Assembly: GCF_038958875.1 (NCBI RefSeq)
Contig: NZ_CP152407.1
Location: 3,045,501 to 3,109,500 of the forward strand
DNA from: Acidovorax sp. FHTAMBA
GTDB lineage: Bacteria > Pseudomonadota > Gammaproteobacteria > Burkholderiales > Burkholderiaceae_C
Length of the DNA stretch: 64,000 bases
Direction of reading: 5' to 3'
In this document: piece after piece, positions 1-9,684 of the stretch
How positions within the stretch are numbered: the first letter of the stretch is position 1
Layout of the letters: each line of letters begins with the position of its first letter
The notes under the pieces: model-generated
What the model was told of the DNA's origin: nothing
Seen by the model: only the letters and a program-made list of their open reading frames with translations
Databases searched by the model: none
Position numbers and translations under genes: made by a program

Positions 1-221
1 GCATGGGCGTGTACCTGGGCCAGAGCACCCCCATCTTCAACCGCGCCACGGGCGAGATTAGCTATGGCCGCGTACCCTCGGGCTCGGTGGTGGTCAGCGG
101 CAACCTGCCCAAGACAGCCGCCAATGGCGCGCCCTACAGCATGTACGCTGCCATCATCGTCAAGCAGGTGGACGCGCAGACGCGCTCGAAGACCAGCATC
201 AACGACCTGCTGCGCGACTGA
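1..221 (+). CDS. dapD: DapD, tetrahydrodipicolinate N-succinyltransferase (3' end only)
   Basis: Cytoplasmic enzyme that succinylates tetrahydrodipicolinate in the succinylase branch of lysine and meso-diaminopimelate synthesis. Only about the last 72 residues are in the window; the gene starts upstream. The segment GVYLGQSTPIFNRATGE is the typical end of the DapD left-handed beta-helix, and the tail with KTRSKTSINDLLR-like spacing (here TRSKTSINDLLRD) is characteristic of the family's C-terminus. The ATG at position 3 is internal, not the start. dapE, which acts two steps later, follows after one intervening gene, so this is a dap cluster interrupted by a pilus ATPase gene. Identification is firm although the protein is partial. 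Confidence 0.93.
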   Translation, partial: MGVYLGQSTPIFNRATGEISYGRVPSGSVVVSGNLPKTAANGAPYSMYAAIIVKQVDAQTRSKTSINDLLRD

Positions 222-302
222 CCGTTTGCAGGCAGGGGGCGGGCGGCCGCGCCTGCCCGCCGAGACACCGACGACAGATACCGACACCAAGAGGGAAACA
301 CC

Positions 303-1466
303 ATGAGCACGATGGAGCGGATTCTTCGCCTGATGAGCGAAAAGAAGGCATCAGACGTCTACCTGTCGGCCAATGCCCCGGCGCTGATCAAGATCAACGG
401 CGAATGCATCCCGATCAACAACCAGATACTGCCACCCGACGCGCCGCGCAACCTGCTCTCCGAAGTGGTCCCCCCGGACCGCATCGAAGAACTGGAGGAG
501 ACCGGCGAGCTCAACATGGGCGTGCCGCTCAGTGGTGTGGGGCGTTTCCGTATCAGTGCCATGCGCCAGCGCGGCAGCTATGCGGTGGTGATCCGTTTCA
601 TCTCGCAGCAGATTCCCGAATTTGACTCGCTGGGCCTGCCCCCGGTCATGCGTGATCTGATCATGGAGAAACGCGGGCTGATCCTGATGGTGGGCGCCAC
701 CGGTTCAGGCAAGAGCACCTCGCTGGCGTCGATGATCGACACCCGCAACGAAGCGCTCACGGGCCACATCCTCACCATTGAAGACCCGGTCGAGTACCAG
801 TTCAAGAACAAGAAGTCCATCGTCAACCAGCGCGAGATCGGCAGCGACACCCAGTCGCTGCAAACCGCCCTGAAAAACGCGCTGCGCCAAGCGCCAGACG
901 TGATTCTGATCGGCGAAATCCGCGACCGCGAAACCATGTCGGCTGCCATTGCCTACGCCCAGTCGGGCCACCTGTGCCTGGCCACGCTGCACGGCAACAA
1001 CAGCTACCACGCGCTCAATCGCATCTTGTCGTTCTATCCCGTCGAAGTGCGTCCGACCATGCTGGGCGACCTGGCATCCGCCATGAAGGCCATCATCTCG
1101 CAACGCCTGGTGCGCACCGTGGACGGCAGCCGAGCCCCGGCGGTGGAGGTCATGCTCAACACCAAGCTGGTGTCCGACCTGATCGAAAAAGGCGATTTCT
1201 CCGGCGTGAAGGAGTCGATGGAGAAATCCATGGCCGAAGGTTCTCAGACCTTTGAGGAAGCGCTGGCCAAGCTGATCATGGACTCCAGGATAGACCGCAA
1301 GGAAGGCATGGCTTACGCCGACTCGCCCACCAACTTGATGTGGCGCCTGCAGAACGACTTCTCCCTGGCCGCCAACGCAGCCAAGGCCCAGAAGGAAGCG
1401 CGCGACACCCCAGATGACGCGCCTTCATTTACCGAAATCGTGCTGGATGTTAAACCCGCGGCTTGA
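303..1466 (+). CDS. pilU: PilU-type type IV pilus retraction ATPase
   Basis: 387-residue secretion ATPase of the PilT/PilU family, which powers pilus retraction at the inner-membrane base of type IV pili. It has Walker A GATGSGKST at about residues 131-139, Walker B DVILIGEIRD at 199-208 (with the Asp-box acidic residues) and a His box (TLHGNNS) near 229. The N-terminus (LRLMSEKKASDVYLS) and the C-terminal TFEEALAKLI/ADSPTNL region resemble PilU more than PilT. A GAGGGA-like ribosome site precedes the ATG. It sits between dapD and dapE with no other pilus gene nearby, so it is probably an extra or relocated PilU. The role in pili is inferred from the family; pilU versus another pilT paralogue is not settled. 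Confidence 0.88.
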   Translation: MSTMERILRLMSEKKASDVYLSANAPALIKINGECIPINNQILPPDAPRNLLSEVVPPDRIEELEETGELNMGVPLSGVGRFRISAMRQRGSYAVVIRFISQQIPEFDSLGLPPVMRDLIMEKRGLILMVGATGSGKSTSLASMIDTRNEALTGHILTIEDPVEYQFKNKKSIVNQREIGSDTQSLQTALKNALRQAPDVILIGEIRDRETMSAAIAYAQSGHLCLATLHGNNSYHALNRILSFYPVEVRPTMLGDLASAMKAIISQRLVRTVDGSRAPAVEVMLNTKLVSDLIEKGDFSGVKESMEKSMAEGSQTFEEALAKLIMDSRIDRKEGMAYADSPTNLMWRLQNDFSLAANAAKAQKEARDTPDDAPSFTEIVLDVKPAA

Positions 1467-1467
1467 A

Positions 1468-1556
1468 ATGCCCCTGAGCCGCCTCCTGCGGCGCCGCCCC
1501 CCTGGGTGCGACGCCCACGCTGCGGGGCGGCCCTTGCCAGGCGTCTCTCGCTCAGG
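1468..1556 (+). repeat. Family B GC-rich 3'-end repeat, copy 1
   Basis: Starts two bases after the pilU stop codon. It shares the order CCCCTGAG, GCGGCGCC-like hairpin, GACGCCC, CGCTGCGGGGCGGCCCTTG and AGGCGTC with copies at 25841-25929 and 53765-53848, which are on the minus strand. All three read in the direction of the gene they follow. Several short GC stems are possible. It may act as a terminator or 3' mRNA structure; this is inference. Confidence 0.75.
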
Positions 1557-1625
1557 CCGCGCTGGTACTGACGCATCACCCGATGATCACAGCTGATTGC
1601 TCACCCCCCATTCCCCCGAATCCCC

Positions 1626-2819
1626 ATGTCCCGCACCCTGCACCTGGCTGAACAGCTCATCTCTCTGCCTTCCATCACCCCCGAAGATGCAGGCTGTCTG
1701 GATCTGCTGGCCGCGCGGCTGGCTCCACTCGGGTTTGTGTGCGAACGCCTGGACAGCGGGCCTGCGGATTTCCGGGTGAGCAATTTATGGGCAAAAAGGC
1801 CTGCAGCGCTTGCTGGTAAAGCGCAATCAGCTATCAAAACCATAGTATTCGCAGGCCACACCGATGTTGTGCCTACGGGCCCGTTGAACCAATGGAGCAG
1901 CGACCCGTTTGTACCCACCCACAAGGACGGCAAGCTTTATGGCCGTGGCGCCAGCGACATGAAAACCTCCATCGCCGCTTTCGTGGTGGCGGTGGAGGAG
2001 TTCCTGGCGGCCACGCCCGATCCACAGATGGAGCTGGCGTTTCTGCTGACCAGCGACGAGGAAGGCCCTTCGGTAGATGGCACCAAGGTCGTGGTCGAGC
2101 AACTCAAGGCCCGCGGCGAAAGGCTGGACTACTGCATCGTCGGTGAGCCCACGTCGGTGGAGAAAACCGGCGACATGATCAAGAACGGGCGGCGCGGCAC
2201 TCTGAGCGGCAAGCTCACCGTGCGCGGCATCCAGGGGCACATTGCCTATCCGCAACTGGCCCGCAACCCCATTCACCAGGCCCTGCCAGCCCTCGCCGAA
2301 TTGGCTGCCACCGTGTGGGACCAGGGCAATGCGTTTTTCCCACCCACCAGCTGGCAAATCAGCAACGTGCACGGCGGCACGGGTGCCACCAATGTGATCC
2401 CGGGCGAGGTCGTGATCGACTTCAACTTCCGCTTCTCGACGGAATCCACGGCCGAACGCCTGCAGCAGCGTGTGCATGCCGTGCTGGACCGCCATGGCCT
2501 GGAATACGACCTGCGCTGGACGCTGGGCGGCCAGCCGTTTTTGACAACCCCCGGCGAACTGGTGGACGCCGTGCAGCAGGCCATTGCCGCAGAGACCGGG
2601 CTGACCACCGAACTCTCCACCACGGGCGGCACGAGCGACGGCCGTTTCATCGCCCAGGTGTGCCCCCAGGTCATAGAACTCGGCCCCCCCAACGCCAGCA
2701 TCCACAAGATCGACGAGCACATCGTCGTGGCCGACATCGAACCCCTCAAGAACATTTACCGCCGCACTCTGGAAAACCTGCATGCACAGGCTCTGGCGGC
2801 ACGCGGGGTACCGGCATGA
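1626..2819 (+). CDS. dapE: DapE, succinyl-diaminopimelate desuccinylase
   Basis: Di-zinc M20-family amidohydrolase that removes succinate from N-succinyl-LL-diaminopimelate, giving LL-diaminopimelate for lysine and peptidoglycan. Visible metal ligands are H78 and D80 in FAGHTDVV, D111 in GRGASDMK, and E145/E146 in TSDEEGP; the C-terminal NASIHKIDEH motif is present. Its 397 residues exceed the roughly 375 usual for the family. Part of the excess is an in-frame insert at residues 57-72 (PAALAGKAQSAIK), encoded by a family A repeat just before the first metal motif. The stop overlaps the prmB start as ATGA, indicating translational coupling. Confidence 0.95.
   Translation: MSRTLHLAEQLISLPSITPEDAGCLDLLAARLAPLGFVCERLDSGPADFRVSNLWAKRPAALAGKAQSAIKTIVFAGHTDVVPTGPLNQWSSDPFVPTHKDGKLYGRGASDMKTSIAAFVVAVEEFLAATPDPQMELAFLLTSDEEGPSVDGTKVVVEQLKARGERLDYCIVGEPTSVEKTGDMIKNGRRGTLSGKLTVRGIQGHIAYPQLARNPIHQALPALAELAATVWDQGNAFFPPTSWQISNVHGGTGATNVIPGEVVIDFNFRFSTESTAERLQQRVHAVLDRHGLEYDLRWTLGGQPFLTTPGELVDAVQQAIAAETGLTTELSTTGGTSDGRFIAQVCPQVIELGPPNASIHKIDEHIVVADIEPLKNIYRRTLENLHAQALAARGVPA
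1789..1850 (+). repeat. Family A palindromic repeat inside dapE
   Basis: Core AGCGCTT(GCTGGT)AAAGCGC followed by AGCTATCAAAA lies at 1804-1839, flanked by GCAAAAAGG upstream and CATAGTATTC downstream. It lies in the sense direction and is translated without interruption as PAALAGKAQSAIK. It matches intergenic copies such as 38881-38942 and 49183-49242. Confidence 0.85.
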
Positions 2820-3751
2820 ACGCACCCCAACACCCCCCCACGCTCGCGGGCGATACCGTGGGTGCCTTGGTCGAATCGGGTGCGCAGTGCCTTGCGGCGG
2901 CCGGTGTGTCGTTCGGCCATGGCACCACCAATGCCCACGACGAAGCCGCCTGGCTGGTGCTCTGGCGCCTGGGGCTACCGCTGGACAGCGATCTGTCAGA
3001 TGCTCCAAATTCCATACAAAAACAGCCTGTAGAGCTCGCCGATCAAGCGCGAGTAGCTACACTTTTTGAAGAGCGCATCCGCACCCGCAAACCTGCCGCC
3101 TACCTCACCCAGGAGGCCTGGCTCCAGGGCGTGCCGTTCTACGTGGATGAACGCGCCATCGTGCCGCGCAGCTTCATTGCCGAGCTGCTGGTGGATGGCG
3201 GGGCCGACGAGTACCTGAGCGACCACACCCACCGGGTGCTGGACCTGTGCACCGGCAACGGCAGCCTGGCCGTGCTGGCCGCCATGGCCTGGCCCGAAGT
3301 GCAAGTGACCGGCGCTGACATCTCGCCCGACGCCCTGGCCGTGGCCCGTATCAACGTGGACAGACACGGCCTGCAAGACCGCATCGAGCTCCAGATCTCT
3401 GACGGGCTGAGTGCCCTGCCCGGCCCCTGGGACCTGATCCTGTGCAATCCGCCCTATGTGAACGCGGCCAGCATGGCCGTTTTGCCCGCAGAGTACCGTG
3501 CCGAACCCGAGCTGGCCCTGGCCGGAGGCAACGATGGCATGGACTTTGTGCGCCAGCTGTTTGCCGCTGCGCCGGCCTGCATGAGCGAGGACGCCGTGAT
3601 CATTCTGGAGATCGGCAACGAGCGCGCGCACTTTGAAGCTGCCTTCCCCCAACTGCCGGTTTTCTGGCTGTATACCAGCGCGGGGGAAGACCAGGTTTTG
3701 CTGGTGACCCGGCAGGCGCTGGCCGCTCAAACCCGGCTCACGGCACAATAG
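2816..3751 (+). CDS. prmB: PrmB, ribosomal protein L3 glutamine methyltransferase
   Basis: S-adenosylmethionine-dependent N5-glutamine methyltransferase of the HemK/PrmA-C group; PrmB modifies ribosomal protein L3. The 311-residue protein has motif I VLDLCTGNGSLAV for cofactor binding and the catalytic ILCNPPYVN motif. The N-terminal helical region and the ...EYRAEPELALAGGNDGMD segment are typical of PrmB rather than PrmC. The ATG at 2816 overlaps the dapE stop by ATGA, and starts further upstream would run through dapE. Residues about 66-84 (QPVELADQARVATLF) come from a degenerate family A repeat. An intrinsic terminator follows at 3826-3853. Confidence 0.92.
   Translation: MNAPQHPPTLAGDTVGALVESGAQCLAAAGVSFGHGTTNAHDEAAWLVLWRLGLPLDSDLSDAPNSIQKQPVELADQARVATLFEERIRTRKPAAYLTQEAWLQGVPFYVDERAIVPRSFIAELLVDGGADEYLSDHTHRVLDLCTGNGSLAVLAAMAWPEVQVTGADISPDALAVARINVDRHGLQDRIELQISDGLSALPGPWDLILCNPPYVNAASMAVLPAEYRAEPELALAGGNDGMDFVRQLFAAAPACMSEDAVIILEIGNERAHFEAAFPQLPVFWLYTSAGEDQVLLVTRQALAAQTRLTAQ
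3018..3067 (+). repeat. Family A repeat inside prmB (degenerate)
   Basis: The sequence AGAGCTCGCCGATCAAGCGC followed by GAGTAGCTAC aligns with the core AGCGCTTACCCATAAAGCGC and GAGCAGCTAT. It has the same strand and reading frame as the dapE copy and is translated PVELADQARVAT. The match is weaker than in other copies, consistent with an old insertion. Confidence 0.65.
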
Positions 3752-3825
3752 AGGGTTGCGCGCCACTGCGTTGCTGCATCCGTGGCACGGATTGCGGCAG
3801 CCCTGGCCCCTGCTTTTTCTCACGC

Positions 3826-3853
3826 CACCCGCCCAGTGCGGGTGCGCTTTTTT
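3826..3853 (+). terminator. Intrinsic terminator after prmB, upstream of ABC-F gene
   Basis: Perfect 7-bp stem CACCCGC/GCGGGTG with a 5-base loop, followed by CGC and six T residues. It ends only 11 bases before the ABC-F start codon, so it can act as prmB terminator and could also gate expression of the downstream gene. Confidence 0.8.
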
Positions 3854-3864
3854 CTGAGTTCCGG

Positions 3865-5904
<2,040 letters not shown>

Positions 5905-6097
5905 AAATGTAATCGCATGTAATTGACTACATGATTTTTTGGGCTCTTTCGCTTATGCAGCAATGGTTTTTAGCTGCAATATTCATAGCGATTGCCGCCA
6001 TGAATACCCGGGCACTTACGGTTGCATTTTTTTGCGAAACGCTGTCAACGGACCATTGATGGACCGCGTTGTTGGTACATCACAGGAGTTTTCCAGC

Positions 6098-6172
6098 ATG
6101 AATACCACCGCAATCTTGTCCGCTTGGCCCGAAGACGAACGCGACCGCAAGCGCGCTCCCGCCCGCTTCTGA
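6098..6172 (+). CDS. Candidate 24-residue small protein
   Basis: Short reading frame MNTTAILSAWPEDERDRK... with a good AGGAG site at 6084-6088, nine bases before the ATG, and a strong terminator 50 bases after the stop. The product is hydrophilic and Arg/Glu/Asp-rich after an aliphatic start. The frame lies alone in the 396-base space between the ABC-F gene and phaB. I recognise no family. It could be a real microprotein, a leader peptide or chance; the ribosome site and terminator are the only support. Confidence 0.35.
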   Translation: MNTTAILSAWPEDERDRKRAPARF

Positions 6173-6224
6173 AGGCGTGGCTGCCCAGAGCAGCCCCTTG
6201 CGCCAAATCACGGATCCTCTCAAC

Positions 6225-6251
6225 AAAAAACCCCGCATCGCGGGGTTTTTT
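6225..6251. terminator. Bidirectional intrinsic terminator
   Basis: Six A residues, stem CCCCGC/GCGGGG with a 3-base loop, then six T residues. Symmetry lets it work on both strands. It lies between the candidate small gene (+) and the phaB 3' end (-). Confidence 0.88.
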
Positions 6252-6300
6252 GTCGTCCGGGAAAAGAGGTTGCAAAACCCGCTTCCCGATCCGCGGACCG

Positions 6301-7038
6301 TCAGCCCATGTGGAGGCCGCCGTTGACCGAGAAATCCGCCCCGGTGGCGTAACCGCCCTCCTCCGAAGCCAGCCAGGCGATGATGGAGGCGATTTCACTG
6401 GGTTCACCCAGGCGTTTCACCGGCACGGTGGCAACGATCTTTTCCAGGACGTCGGGACGGATGGCCTTGACCATGTCCGTGCCGATGTAGCCCGGGCTCA
6501 CGGTATTGACCGTCACACCCTTGGTGGCCAGTTCCTGAGCCAGAGCCATCGAAAAGCCGTGCATGCCGGCCTTGGCAGCAGAGTAGTTGGTCTGGCCCGC
6601 CTGACCTTTTTCGCCGTTCACCGAGCTGATGTTGACAATGCGGCCCCAGCCTTTTTCCACCATGTCGGCCACCACCTGCTTGGTGACGTTGAACATGCTG
6701 TTCAGGTTGGTTTCGATCACAGCATCCCAGTCTTCGCGGGACATCTTGAGGAACATGCGGTCACGGGTGATACCGGCATTGTTCACCAGCACGTCAATCG
6801 TGCCGTGTTCGGCCTTGGTCTTGCTGAACGCCTCCACGGTCGAGTCCCAGTCGCCCACGTTGCCCACCGACGCATAGAAGGTGTAGCCGAGCGCCTTTTG
6901 TTCTGCCAGCCACTTGGCATGGTCACGGGTGGGGCCACATCCGGCAATGACCTTGAAGCCCTCCTTGTGCAGGCGTTGGCAAATGGCGGTGCCAATGCCA
7001 CCCATCCCGCCGGTGACGTACGCAATTTTCTGGCTCAT
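6301..7038 (-). CDS. phaB: PhaB, acetoacetyl-CoA reductase
   Basis: NADPH-dependent short-chain dehydrogenase that reduces acetoacetyl-CoA to (R)-3-hydroxybutyryl-CoA for polyhydroxybutyrate synthesis. The 245-residue protein has the cofactor motif GGMGGIG at 10-16, NNAG at 86-89 and catalytic Ser139, Tyr152 and Lys156 (NYSAAKAG). The segments VNISSVNGEKGQAGQTNY and SPGYIGTDMV are typical of PhaB and separate it from FabG. It is separated from phaA and phaC by a receptor gene and an EAL gene but lies on the same strand. A terminator follows. Confidence 0.94.
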   Translation of the reverse strand: MSQKIAYVTGGMGGIGTAICQRLHKEGFKVIAGCGPTRDHAKWLAEQKALGYTFYASVGNVGDWDSTVEAFSKTKAEHGTIDVLVNNAGITRDRMFLKMSREDWDAVIETNLNSMFNVTKQVVADMVEKGWGRIVNISSVNGEKGQAGQTNYSAAKAGMHGFSMALAQELATKGVTVNTVSPGYIGTDMVKAIRPDVLEKIVATVPVKRLGEPSEIASIIAWLASEEGGYATGADFSVNGGLHMG

Positions 7039-7186
7039 GTGATTTCTCCTTGTAAGTGGCTTGCTCGGCTACCACTTTAACGAAGAAACGCCGCGTTGCC
7101 GTGAAGGTAAACACTGAACCCTGCGCTTTTTGACGCAACATGCTGTGTCACGAGCCTGACACCCGGCGACGCTAAACGCGTGCACA

Positions 7187-7969
7187 TCACCCGTGTTGGG
7201 GCGACAACGGCAGGGTCTCCCATCCGGGCTTGGCAAACAGATAACCCTGCTGATAGCGGATGCCCGTCGAGCGCAGGTAAGAAGACTCGGCCGCTGTCTC
7301 GATGCCCTCGGCGACGATATCAATCGACAGTCGCTGGCACACCAGAGCAATGCCACACACGATGGCCTGGCGCACCGGGTCCTGGTCGATATTGCGGATG
7401 AGCTCCATGTCGATCTTGAGCACATGGGGCTGGAACTGCACCAGCATGTTCAGGCCGGCGTAGCCCGCGCCAAAATCGTCAATGGCAGTCATCAGCCCCT
7501 GGCGGCGGTACTCGTTGAAGATGGATTTCAGATGGGGGCCATTGGTGACCTGTTCGCCTTCAGTCACCTCGAACATGATGCGGTCGTGCGGAAACCGGAA
7601 CTCCTTGGCGGCCTCCATCGTGGCCCGGATGCAGGTCTCGGCGCGGTACACGGCATTCGGCAGGAAGTTGATGCTCAGACGGCAGCCCGGCATCGCGGCC
7701 AGCCCCAGACGGGAAGCCAGTTCAATGGCCTTCACACGGCAGGCCTGGTCAAACCGGTAACGATTGCCGTCATCCACCCACGACAGCACGGTGCCAGCGG
7801 ATTCGCCATTGACGCCCCGCACCAGCGCCTCGTAGGCAAATGGACGATCCAGTTCCAGGTCCATGATGGGCTGAAAGGCCATCGTGAACTCGAACGGGAG
7901 CTGCGTCTTGTCACGACAAGATTGGCAGCCCACGGGTTCGAAGGGTTGGGCAAAGATGGTCGCTGTCAT
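7187..7969 (-). CDS. Stand-alone EAL domain protein, probable c-di-GMP phosphodiesterase
   Basis: 260-residue cytoplasmic protein that is nearly all EAL domain. Residues expected for activity are present: Glu47 in AYEALVRG, the Asn in SINFLPN, FEVTEGE, the Asp pair in DDFGAGYAGL, the Lys in LKIDMELI, VAEGIE, and QGYLFAKP. Hydrolysis of c-di-GMP to pGpG is therefore plausible. The start at 7969 was chosen because upstream residues run antisense to the end of the receptor gene and look non-coding. The N-terminus carries a CQSC pair of unknown role. It lies 82 bases downstream of the chemoreceptor gene on the same strand and may be co-transcribed with it. Confidence 0.85.
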   Translation of the reverse strand: MTATIFAQPFEPVGCQSCRDKTQLPFEFTMAFQPIMDLELDRPFAYEALVRGVNGESAGTVLSWVDDGNRYRFDQACRVKAIELASRLGLAAMPGCRLSINFLPNAVYRAETCIRATMEAAKEFRFPHDRIMFEVTEGEQVTNGPHLKSIFNEYRRQGLMTAIDDFGAGYAGLNMLVQFQPHVLKIDMELIRNIDQDPVRQAIVCGIALVCQRLSIDIVAEGIETAAESSYLRSTGIRYQQGYLFAKPGWETLPLSPQHG

Positions 7970-8051
7970 GGAGAAACATGGTAACGCATCATTACAAGGC
8001 AGCGGCCTCGCATTGCTACGCAGACCATATCCCCGGATGCGGCTCCTGCGA

Positions 8052-9491
8052 CTACAGCACAAAGACCGCCACCGCCCCGGCCAGCCGGTCAGCCTGACCC
8101 TTGAGTGTTGCGGCAGCTGCAGCCGACTCCTCAACAAGTGCGGCATTTTGCTGCGTCATCTGGTCAAGCAGGCCGATGGACTGGTTGACCTGCGCTATGC
8201 CCGAAGACTGGTCTCGGGCTGCGGTGTGAATCTCACCCATCCTCGCGCTCACACGTTCGACCGATCCCACAATTTCGGCCATGGTCCGTCCGGCGTCATC
8301 AGCCAATTGCCCTCCCTGTGACGCCTTTTGCACTGAAGCGCTGATCAAGCCCGAGATCTCGCGCGCTGCTTGCGCTGAGCGCTGGGCCAGCCCGCGCACT
8401 TCCGTGGCCACCACCGCAAATCCGCGCCCCTGCTCGCCAGCACGCGCAGCCTCCACAGCCGCATTGAGGGCAAGGATGTTGGTCTGAAACGCAATGGAAT
8501 CAATCACGCCCGTGATGTCGGCAATGCGGGCTGAGCCTTCGTTGATATCGCGCATGGTACGCACCACCTCGCCCACCACATCCCCACCGCGCCGGGCTAC
8601 ACCTGCCGCCGACACCGCCAGCGTATTGGCCTCAGCGGACGCAGCGGCTGTCTGGCCCACGGTGCCTGTCAACTGTTCCATGCTGGCAGAGGTGGCTTGC
8701 AAACTGCCGGCTGCATGTTCGGTGCGTACAGACAGGTCTTGCGCTCCGCTTGCGATTTCTTCGCACGCCACGGCCATACCGGCTGCGGCCTGCTGTACGG
8801 TGACAACCGTCTCGTGCATGCGCTCCAGGGCCTCTTTGAGGGCTCGCCCGCCGGGTGTGCGGACTACCAAGTGCGACATATCCAGGCGGATGCGATCGCC
8901 CTGCGCCAGCGAAGAGGTCAGGCGTCGCAGCTCAGTGGATTCCTGCACCGTGCGGCCCATCTTCACGGCCAGGACAACCTCCAGCACCGTCTGGATCACC
9001 ACATACAGTGCGTGCAACATGACCTGTGCCAGGTTGGGGGAAGTGACGCAATACAGGCCAAACCCGGCCGCCTGAAGACGATCAAACACCACGTGGTGCA
9101 CAGCAAACAACCCTGCCGCCCAGACGATGGGGCGCCAATCGAGGTACACCAGCAACAGCGCCAGCGTCACGAACACACCGAAATGGAACTCCAGCATCCC
9201 CCGGGCCAGCTGGATATGCAGGGCCACCAGGCTGACCTGCACAAACGACAACACCAGACGCGACGCCAGCGTGCCACGAGCCACCGCATACGCCACAGCA
9301 GCGATCGCCCCCAGCACCAGCACTGAGGTCAGCGCCAGCATCGATTCCACAAACTGCACGCCCAGCGCGATGGCTGCGAGCGAACTCAGTGCAATCGCAG
9401 CCAGGATGACACGGTCACCCAGCAAGGCGCCAGGGTCCGGACCACCAGACGGTTCCGAGAAATCCGCTGGGTGGGCAGAAAAAATAGACAT
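8052..9491 (-). CDS. Methyl-accepting chemotaxis protein with multi-pass membrane sensor
   Basis: 479-residue chemoreceptor. Residues about 28-190 hold roughly six hydrophobic segments and no sizeable periplasmic domain. The C-terminal half is a signalling coiled coil with the tip sequence IAFQTNILALNAAVEAARAG and following EQGRGFAVVATEVR. The family signals to CheA/CheW. The membrane part includes His and aromatic residues (FAVHHVVFDRLQAAG, LEFHFGVFVTLALL), so the stimulus may be sensed in or near the membrane; this is inference. The gene sits between phaA and the EAL gene on the same strand. Confidence 0.88.
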   Translation of the reverse strand: MSIFSAHPADFSEPSGGPDPGALLGDRVILAAIALSSLAAIALGVQFVESMLALTSVLVLGAIAAVAYAVARGTLASRLVLSFVQVSLVALHIQLARGMLEFHFGVFVTLALLLVYLDWRPIVWAAGLFAVHHVVFDRLQAAGFGLYCVTSPNLAQVMLHALYVVIQTVLEVVLAVKMGRTVQESTELRRLTSSLAQGDRIRLDMSHLVVRTPGGRALKEALERMHETVVTVQQAAAGMAVACEEIASGAQDLSVRTEHAAGSLQATSASMEQLTGTVGQTAAASAEANTLAVSAAGVARRGGDVVGEVVRTMRDINEGSARIADITGVIDSIAFQTNILALNAAVEAARAGEQGRGFAVVATEVRGLAQRSAQAAREISGLISASVQKASQGGQLADDAGRTMAEIVGSVERVSARMGEIHTAARDQSSGIAQVNQSIGLLDQMTQQNAALVEESAAAAATLKGQADRLAGAVAVFVL

Positions 9492-9575
9492 TTAGAATCA
9501 ATTTGTTACCAATATGGTTGAATCATAAACCATACGGTAATTTTTTGACTGCCTATTTATTTTTCTGACAGCGGG

Positions 9576-9605
9576 CAATAAAAAAGCTGCATGTCACTGC
9601 AGCTT
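9576..9605 (-). terminator. Terminator after phaA
   Basis: On the minus strand, stem AAGCTGCA/TGCAGCTT with a 6-base loop, followed by a T-rich tract. It lies 80 bases past the phaA stop codon, before the divergent-looking AT-rich leader of the chemoreceptor gene. Confidence 0.75.
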
Positions 9606-9684
9606 CTTCGGTGCAACCGGTGCCGCTGGATCACCAACGCGGCACAGGCGTCACCCAGGCAAACCCCGTACGGGGGCCTTTGAC

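Noticed and set aside
5923..5957. TTGACT upstream of the candidate 24-residue gene as a promoter
   Set aside because: The nearest -10-like sequence is at the wrong distance, so no promoter is claimed.
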